64,000 nt of DNA, from positions 32,415,771 to 32,479,770 of the forward strand of contig NW_027467782.1 in the NCBI RefSeq assembly GCF_004210375.1. The letters are read 5' to 3'. The notes beneath the pieces are model-generated. The model was not told the origin of the DNA. It saw only the letters and a program-made list of their open reading frames with translations, and made no database searches. Source of the DNA: Tachypleus tridentatus. Its lineage: Eukaryota; Arthropoda; Merostomata; Xiphosura; Limulidae. Every line of letters starts with the position of its first letter. Position 1 is the first letter of the stretch. Below are positions 56,812-64,000 of this stretch, piece after piece. Made by a program: the position numbers and the translations under genes.

Positions 56812-57070
56812 ATGGCCAGGTAGTTAAGACACTCGACTCGTAATCCGAGGGTCACGGGTTCGAATCCGCGTTACACCAAACATGGTCGCCCTTTCAGTCG
56901 TAAGGACGTTATAATGTGACGGTCAATCCCATTATTCGATGGTAAAAAAAAGTAGCCCAAGAGTTGGCGGTGGGAAGTAATGACTAACTGCCTTCCCTCT
57001 AGTCTTACACTGCTAAATTAGGGACGACTGGCGCAGATAGCCCTGTTGTGGCGAAATTCAAAACCAACCA
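56812..57070 (+). repeat. tRNA-derived SINE (main family)
   Basis: Flanked by the 9-bp duplication TCGTAGTTA (56803-56811 and 57071-57079). Head aatggccaggtagttaagac, B box gggttcgaatcc. Confidence 0.9.
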
Positions 57071-57079
57071 GTCGTAGTT

Positions 57080-58374
57080 AGTATTCAATCATTAAATAAA
57101 ATCTAAATACCAAACTTTTAATACTGAAGTAGATTAACCGAAGTTTATTAACTTTTCTTAATGTATTTGAGGTTCATTTTATTCCGTATGTAAAGTTGTT
57201 AACCTTGGATTCAACAAACAGGTTATTCTTCTGGTAGTTTATAATTCATTACTTCTGACCCACGTTTATTGTAAAGGACTTGAGTATTCTGAAGTCAAAG
57301 GGTTAGGTTCTTGTCCTTCCACTGTTTAGATCAAAATATTTTCTTCACGCTGTCATAACAAAAGCCAAGCCTATTTTTTGCTTTCTCTGTTTACTGATTT
57401 AACAGATCCTTACTCTATGCAGACAAGTGCTTTCTTTATCTGTTGTTCACGTTAAGCAGAGAAAACATTCTCAGTTATACATCTAGAAGCCGTATCCATG
57501 TTTTTTTTTTAATCAAAATTAGATTTCATTTTGATATGTGTGTGTGAAGGACAGGAATAAGGCTTAGTGTGACTCTAGATTTGAACCTATGTGGCTTATA
57601 CACCAATCCGGTACTGTGTGTGTGATTGTTTATTTAATAACAGGTCAGTTTTGTTTCCATTCCTTTAAACATTTGTTCATACAGCATTTTTTCGTAATGA
57701 GCTGTCCATACTTTGTTTTAAAGAGCACATTGTATTTTTTAAAATTATATTTTATCATATCTTAATTAACTAACTTCGAAACACCTCAAGAAGCTATCAC
57801 AGTTAAGTTCTGAAAAAAAAAAAACAAACTGATCACAGTCACTTCACTGGTCAGTGTATAAGCAATGTATCACGTAGTTATCAATCGAATTGCACGAAGA
57901 AGAAAACTCACACACACACAAACATACAATAGAATTTCCTCCTAATACACATGAGAATCGCAAACCGTTAAAATATATTCAATTAGTCCACATATACTAA
58001 TGATAAACTAAGACTGATAGCCTTGGTTAACAGAAAACTGCAGCCGACTTATTATTGAATGACAAAGGAGGTGACCATTCTTAAAATATCGTAAAATCAT
58101 GTATTTTACAAGAAACCGTGAGACTCGGACATTTTTCTACATCTGTATTTTATTTTGTAACTGTTGTTATGTATAACTGGACTACTATGTAATTGGATGA
58201 AAACAACGTAAATAACTGTGAGAGTCTGTCACACTGTTATAATTGGTTCTTTGTGCTGTTCACCTAGAAAATCAACAATTCCTTTTACGAAATATCTATA
58301 TATTAAAACGATTCATCAAAAACGTTAATCCATGTCACATACAGCTTGGTGAAGTAATGTATCTGTAAAATAAA
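57080..58374. other. Non-coding AT-rich DNA
   Basis: It contains a CA microsatellite (57908-57922). No genes recognised. Confidence 0.3.
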
Positions 58375-58700
58375 GCTGTTATTTTAGTGTTAAGTACTAC
58401 TTCATAAGGTCATGTGTTATATTAAACACCACAAAAGTAATACAGCTGTAAAGTGGTCGGTCAAGCTTTTATTTTAGTGTTAAGTACTCACTTCATAAGG
58501 TCATGTGTTATATTAAACACCACAAAAGTAATACACAGCTGTAAAGTGGTCGGTCAAGCTTTTATTTTAGAGTTAAATACTACTTCATATAATCATGTGT
58601 TATATTAAACACCACAAAAAGTAAATACAACTGTAAAGTGGTCGGTCAAGCTGTTATTTTAGAGTTAAATGCTACTTCATAAGGTTATGTGTTATTTAAT
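58375..58700. repeat. ~92-bp tandem repeat, about 3.5 units
   Basis: Unit: gct(g/t)ttattttagtgttaag, tcatgtgttatattaaacac, gtaaagtggtcggtcaagct. Starts at 58375, 58465, 58558 and 58650. Confidence 0.9.
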
Positions 58701-58724
58701 CAAGGTACTTCATAAAAATCAACC

Positions 58725-58935
58725 GAAAATCACAACTTACTTTCACCATAGAGACCAATACAACCACCAACCAAGAATCCTAGTGGCTGGCTTACCCCTG
58801 TTATTTGTTCTCGATAGTATTTTGTTCTCAAAATACGATACAGTATGAATAATGTGAAATCATTGGTGACTTTGAAATGTAATTTTATCAAAAACATTCC
58901 AGTTTCATTTACTGTCCTGTTAAGGTAACATATTA
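58725..58935 (-). other. Minus-strand open stretch, unrecognised
   Basis: The 69-codon frame ends QPLGFLVGGCIGLYGESK next to a donor-like gaaa/gtaagt (58734-58740 region). It could be a small exon end, but no convincing acceptor or family is seen. Confidence 0.18.
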
Positions 58936-59090
58936 CCAACTAAAAACTGAATTATAAACCAGTTGGTAATTATTTCTGATAATAGCGACAAACTTGTATT
59001 TGTTTCCCGTATTGGCTTCTAAACATAACAAGGGTTGATATCCAATTATAGATTAAAAACACAACAACATCTATTTGTCTTTATTGACTT

Positions 59091-59361
59091 GTGACCGTCA
59101 TAGCCAGATGGTTAGGGCGCTCGACTTGTATGAGGGCCACAGGTTCAAATCCTCGTCGTACTAAACATGCTCGCTCTTTCACTCAAAATGATGTTATAAC
59201 GTGACGATCAATCCCACTATTCGTTGGTAAAAGAGTAGTCCAAGAGTTGCGGTGGGTGGTGATGACTAGCTGCCTACCCTCTAGTTTTACACTGCTAAAT
59301 TCGGGACGGCTAACGCAGGTTGCCCTCGTGTAGCTTTGCGCAAAATTCAAAAACAAAGAAA
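59091..59361 (+). repeat. tRNA-derived SINE (main family)
   Basis: Flanked by the 12-bp duplication CTTTATTGACTT (59079-59090 and 59362-59373). The head is diverged, with B box aggttcaaatcc. Confidence 0.92.
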
Positions 59362-59564
59362 CTTTATTGACTTCGCGCGTTATTACTAAGTGTATCGTTT
59401 GGCTAATTGTACTGCTTGTGTTAAATTCTTGTCTCACCCAGAAAGTCACGCTAATAGAAATACCTGACATCTAGAACTTAAAGTAAAGTAACAACAAATG
59501 AAAGTGATGTGAACAAAGAGGTGAACACCACGAAACCTCAAACTGTTGTTAACCATAACCACCA

Positions 59565-59870
59565 CAACAATCAGCCAACCAACTTCTCAAGAAATGTAAC
59601 AGTTGTTTACATCTGAACTAGTAAATTAGGGAGAGTTTACCTAAATATGGAAGTTTTTAATGTTTTGAAGTTATTAAAAAACAGTTTCCCTCTCTCTTAT
59701 CTGGTACCACACATCAGATCTCATTCACTAGTCCTTACAATAGCACATGGAGCGGTATGTTTAAAGAACATACAACGCTAGGAACCGGTTTTTGATACCA
59801 GTTGTTAAAGTATAACATGTGATCGCTTATATTGTACAGTTTTTGTGCTTAACTAACAACAACAACTGAG
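59565..59870 (+). repeat. Dispersed ~275-bp repeat, copy 2
   Basis: It matches 52460-52735 with small indels, including the tRNA-like SINE relic at its right half. Confidence 0.65.
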
Positions 59871-59884
59871 TCATATATAGGTAA

Positions 59885-60180
59885 ACGGGTATATATAGAG
59901 AGACAAATATATATTTGTATGTACACATATATAGAGACAGATTGCACAACTATATATTTGTATATATAAGTAGATGGTTATGTATTACATAACTATATAT
60001 TTTGTATGTACATATATAAGAGACAGATTGCATAACTATATATTTGTATGTATATATATAGAGACAGATTGCATAACTATATATTTGTATGTATATATAT
60101 AGAGACAGATTGCATAACTATATATTTGTATGTATATATATAGAGACAGGTTGCATAACTATATATTTGTATATATTTTT
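59885..60180. repeat. 41-bp AT-rich tandem repeat
   Basis: gagacagattgcataactat followed by atatttgtatgtatatatat recurs at 60061, 60102 and 60143, with more diverged units from 59900. Confidence 0.9.
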
Positions 60181-60441
60181 AGCATGGCGGCCTTTCTAGC
60201 TCCTCCTCGCTGATTTCCTTCAATAGTAAGTTTTTCACACAAACGGCGTCATTAGCTGTTTTGCAGTGTCAATGGATATGATCGATTTATATTTGAGGGA
60301 TATGTGAATTAAAATTTATACTTTGGTATAAAGTAAGTTTATCAGTTATTAAACAACTTCTTTTCCAACTCAATGAAGAAAAAACGGTATGAATGGGGTC
60401 TGAAATACAAGAACTGGACGCAAGGCAATGGAAGGTGTTCC
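60181..60441. other. Sequence up to the scaffold gap
   Basis: A GC-richer patch agcatggcggcctttctagc at 60181 has a start-like context, but the frame closes after nine codons. Frames running into the gap cannot be judged. Confidence 0.25.
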
Positions 60442-60941
60442 NNNNNNNNNNNNNNNNNNNNNNNNNNNNNNNNNNNNNNNNNNNNNNNNNNNNNNNNNNN
60501 NNNNNNNNNNNNNNNNNNNNNNNNNNNNNNNNNNNNNNNNNNNNNNNNNNNNNNNNNNNNNNNNNNNNNNNNNNNNNNNNNNNNNNNNNNNNNNNNNNNN
60601 NNNNNNNNNNNNNNNNNNNNNNNNNNNNNNNNNNNNNNNNNNNNNNNNNNNNNNNNNNNNNNNNNNNNNNNNNNNNNNNNNNNNNNNNNNNNNNNNNNNN
60701 NNNNNNNNNNNNNNNNNNNNNNNNNNNNNNNNNNNNNNNNNNNNNNNNNNNNNNNNNNNNNNNNNNNNNNNNNNNNNNNNNNNNNNNNNNNNNNNNNNNN
60801 NNNNNNNNNNNNNNNNNNNNNNNNNNNNNNNNNNNNNNNNNNNNNNNNNNNNNNNNNNNNNNNNNNNNNNNNNNNNNNNNNNNNNNNNNNNNNNNNNNNN
60901 NNNNNNNNNNNNNNNNNNNNNNNNNNNNNNNNNNNNNNNNN
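60442..60941. other. Assembly gap, 500 N
   Basis: Exactly 500 N, a conventional placeholder length, so the true distance is unknown. All open frames through it are artefacts. Confidence 0.99.
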
Positions 60942-62529
60942 CCTTATCTTAGCCTCCACCATTTTTTTGTTGTTGTTGTCAGAAGTAGGATACCAATGAC
61001 TGTTGATCAAGACAGTTGTGGTCTAGATACACTAGTTTCCATGAATTAGCAAACACGAACTACTTCTCAAGCCAAATCATTAGGAAACACAAGTTAATTT
61101 TAAATCAAAATGATTGACTTCATTCCATACTGTAACAGAAAAAAGAGCTTTACATTCTAGTTTTACAGTGGAAATATCTTTTTATGGTAATTTTTATACA
61201 CATTTTTAGTAATCTTTGACAATTTTAAAATATATAACATGCAGTACTGAAGCCAATTTATGTAATATCTCTACATCAATTGACTGCATTAACAAGAGAT
61301 GTTTTATTGTTTATTGTAACATGATTTTATCTCAAAATAAAATTCCATATTTTAAAATTTATTTTATTAGTAGCCTTCATACACAAGTTTATAAAAAATT
61401 ATGTTGAAACACACATATATCCTTAATATAAAATGCATGGGGTCGGTTTATTGGACAAATGCCATATTACAGATGGAATGTTCACTATATTTCTGAATTT
61501 ATTATGGATATCTACACAAGATGTTGCAAGTTGTTAGTAGAATGTACAAGTCTGTTGTATGCTAAATATAAAACACACTGGAAAAGTATTTCTAATCAAG
61601 AAAGGATGACAATCTGAGTTACATATTAACATGTTGATGTTTATGTAAAGACTAAAAATACTATATCCATGGCACTGCTTGCATATTGTGCTTGCCTCTA
61701 AAATGTGTATTTACAAGTTTTCCTTTTCAGTATCCCTGTACACTGTATATGATATTTACTGTTCTTCATCATGAACTGTCATCAAATCAAATACATAATA
61801 CCAAATTAAAAGTTACAAATAATCATCTAACCTTAAAATTATCATAAATATATTTATATAAATACTATACAATTTTTCATGTATTTCTGCATATATATGT
61901 TAGCAATGTGAACAGTTTTCACTGCTTTGATCACAAGACTATATGGTATTGCAACTAAATATACTTTACTGTGTTTCACACTGACCCACTAGTTTATTTA
62001 ACAAAACACTCAGACATGATCAATAATAAAACTAAGACTGGTAAAGTGATAAAGTGTGCTGTTAGTGATGTTCAATATACTTTTACATAATTACTTTCTA
62101 ATGTTATTTTAATACATTCTGTACAAACAGAAAAGTTAATTAAAAATTCAGATAACATGCATAATGTGGCATAAATTAATTTTTTAAAGAAATAAGTTCT
62201 ATTTTGAAAAGTGTGCATAATTTGGATTTATTCACCAATAAAATGTATATGTTTTTCAAGATGTATAAATTATTCTGATAAACTTTGTGTGACTGCAACA
62301 GTATTTATCTAGCACTAAAATAAATATGGATAAGAACTTTTGCAGTCAGATTCTGGTTAAATTTTGTTATTCAAAATGATGAACAAAACATACAAAATAA
62401 CCTATGTTCATTTGGAATTGCCAATATTAGAAACAAGTAAAACTCACCCAATTCAGTGAGGAAGGTGGCTATTCTTCTATAAATCTAGAAAAGGTTAATA
62501 GTTAGTCAGTTGTTTCAGAAAGAACATCT
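60942..62529. other. AT-rich DNA, probably intron of the minus-strand anoctamin-like gene
   Basis: No repeat family or exon is recognised. The base composition is more uniform than in the repeat-filled part of the window. Confidence 0.35.
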
Positions 62530-62745
62530 ACACTAGCCATCCCTAACTTTAAACTGATAAGACTATGAAATGGCACCTATTGCCAATTCTTTGGTTACTC
62601 TAATCAAATAACAGGATTTGACAATCACTTTTACAACATTCACATAATCTCAAGGTTGAAGGGCATTTTTGCTGCAACAGGATTAGAACCATAAACCCCC
62701 AGGTTCAGAGTTCAGAACACTGACCACTAGGCCTAGCATACAAAT
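62530..62745 (-). repeat. Degraded main-family SINE
   Basis: Pieces ctagccatccctaacttt, aagactatgaaatggcacc, attgccaattctttggttac and an eroded head (gattagaaccataaaccccc) in reversed order. Confidence 0.55.
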
Positions 62746-63007
62746 AATGAAACAATACCAAAATGTTTCAGATATCAGTGTGATATGAATATGGTAATTT
62801 TATCCCTGGTTAAGTGTTCTTTCTCTTTTGTTTTTTTTTACTCTGGCTTGTAATTTTTGGAGTTTAAATCAAGTTTTTCTAATTCAAATTTATACATGCC
62901 CAGCCCAAAGGTAAAAGAACAAATGCATGATCAACGTACACTAATTCCTGTGCCTAGTATTTGACCACTCAATGATGATGGGTGTGTTTATAAAAAAACT
63001 GAAAAGT

Positions 63008-63206
63008 TATTTGGTTTGGTTTGTTTTGAAGTTTGCACAAAGTTACACAAAGGCTATCTGCACTTGACGTCCTTAATTTAGCAGCATAAGACTAGAGGGA
63101 AGGCAGTTAGTCATCACCATTCACAGCCACACCTGAGGCTACTCTTTTACCAATGAATAGTGTGGATTGACTGTCATATTATAATGCCCCCATGGCTGAA
63201 ATGGCC
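63008..63206 (-). repeat. Main-family SINE without tRNA head
   Basis: Flanked by the 13-bp duplication AAAACTGAAAAGT (62995-63007 and 63207-63219). The body and tail are reversed and the 5' head is truncated, so it is a 5'-truncated insertion. Confidence 0.9.
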
Positions 63207-63539
63207 AAAACTGAAAAGTACTACTGAAGATCTTACAAAACAAATATATAGTAGTGTTACTTGCATCTGAACTTAAATACTGAGGGTTTGTCATTATTTT
63301 AATAATCTCTCTGGCACGCAAAATATAAAGATTTTCTTATGGTTATTTTGGTGCATTCATAAAAAATTCAAGCTATATTAATTTCATTCTTGAAAATACA
63401 AACATGAAAAAAAAAAATTACATTATTTACAGCTGAAAAGAAAACAAGAAACGACCTTAAAAAATTACAAGTAATTACATATAACATTTCCTTTTAGTCA
63501 TTAAGAAATCAAAGTAAAAAATAAATAAACAACAAAACT

Positions 63540-63650
63540 AATATGCTTACATACAACTATATACATATATACACACACGTTGATACACTTTAAACAGGTA
63601 CTTGATACATATATATACATATATACACACACACTCTTATATACACATAT
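63540..63650. repeat. TA/CA microsatellite
   Basis: Two blocks of atatacatatatacacacac-type sequence (63555-63580, 63608-63650). Confidence 0.8.
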
Positions 63651-63766
63651 CACTATAAGCAGGTATTTGATCCATATCATCTTCAATAAAGCCATAAAAG
63701 TACATTTTACACAACTAGAAATAGGTGAATTTCATATCCCTAATGTTTCTCATTTAAGTGACCTAC

Positions 63767-63937
63767 CAGGTTAAAGGTCATGATGCATACAAGGTTCAAC
63801 AGTGCAGCTGTCACAGAGGTAGTAAGAGATACCATGCTGGTTAGTGTCTGATTGTCACTCAATGTGAAGTACAGAACAGTTTGAATGGATATTCTGTAAA
63901 CAATCACACCAACCACAGCAGCAATAGCTATTGTTAT
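63767..63937 (-). CDS. Anoctamin/TMEM16-like exon (57 codons)
   Basis: On the minus strand an acceptor (ttttgttctttag) ends at 63938, and a donor (cctg/gtaggt) begins at 63766. The 171-bp exon is in phase 0 at both ends. It reads ITIAIAAVVGVIVYRISIQ, then a short polar loop (LSDNQTLTS), then TSVTAALLNLVCIMTFNL. This gives two hydrophobic segments of about 15-18 residues. The pattern 'GV.VYR' followed by 'T.A..NL..I...N' matches the transmembrane core of anoctamins, the calcium-activated chloride channel and lipid scramblase family, just before the 'N.VYEK' segment. The next exon is not visible between here and the gap. The subfamily cannot be told. This is the only convincing host coding exon in the window. 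Confidence 0.72.
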
Positions 63938-64000
63938 CTAAAGAACAAAACATAATTTAATTCTATAAAGAATCACTGCATCAAGACCTACTGTAACACA

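Noticed and set aside
58730-58939. Minus-strand frame ending PLGFLVGGCIGLYGE as a membrane-protein exon
   Set aside because: The donor is good but the acceptor is not convincing and the N-terminal part is AT-rich noise; kept only as a low-confidence entry.
60181-60240. GC-rich start-like sequence agcatggcggcc
   Set aside because: The frame ends after nine codons and no splice donor follows in frame.
60342-61049. Long open frames across 60342-61049
   Set aside because: They are open only because they cross the 500-N gap; the real ends are under 30 residues each.

Overview
This is animal (eukaryotic) genomic DNA: AT-rich, with no operons and no long intact genes. It is filled with tandem repeats, tRNA-derived SINEs and broken transposons. 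The commonest SINE has a tRNA-like head opening with ggcccggcatggccaag and a long conserved tail ending in gcgaaattccaaaacaaac. From memory, that SINE and the Penelope-like terminus seen here fit a chelicerate, most likely a horseshoe crab; this is inference and no search was run. One exactly 500-base run of N (60442-60941) is a scaffold gap.

Layout. 1-5640: two decaying copies of a locally duplicated unit, one holding a near-complete piggyBac element (1885-4033). 5867-8440: one SINE, then non-repetitive DNA with two possible orphan exons (7438-7567, 7686-7764). 8440-10650: a satellite whose core is a 115-bp trimeric higher-order repeat. 10941-13016: another paralogous unit with Penelope-like coding relics. 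13083-15301: a hAT element of the GTF2IRD2/ZBED5 type. 15726-15934: a small Penelope-like inverted unit with a hammerhead-like core. 16498-17650: two related minisatellites (42 and 43 bp). 17690-20717: another paralogous unit with a cysteine-rich exon-like ORF. 20718-29515 and 43028-50729: one large duplication of about 8 kb, its copies differing by a Penelope-like insertion and by minisatellite copy number. 30210-36245: a patchwork of Penelope-like, Jockey-type, SINE and hAT fragments. 36993-37240: a hAT MITE with a perfect 8-bp target duplication. 37618-39713: a second piggyBac copy. 39718-43024: another paralogous unit with a composite SINE. 50730-60441: mostly SINEs, many with clear target-site duplications, and short tandem arrays. 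60942-64000: mainly intronic sequence of a minus-strand host gene.

The only convincing host coding exon is 63767-63937 (minus), which reads as part of an anoctamin/TMEM16 membrane protein. All other recognisable proteins are transposase, reverse transcriptase or endonuclease relics. Nothing else in the window looks like a working gene.

The most unusual features are these. Both piggyBac copies carry an array of alternating GAA/TTC pentamers, shaped like a heat-shock element, just upstream of a TATA box and the transposase start. Inside that array sits an older hAT-like MITE whose 8-bp target duplication is itself one of the motifs. Paralogous copies serve as natural empty sites for several insertions, and inverted or duplicated segments preserve minisatellites before and after expansion.
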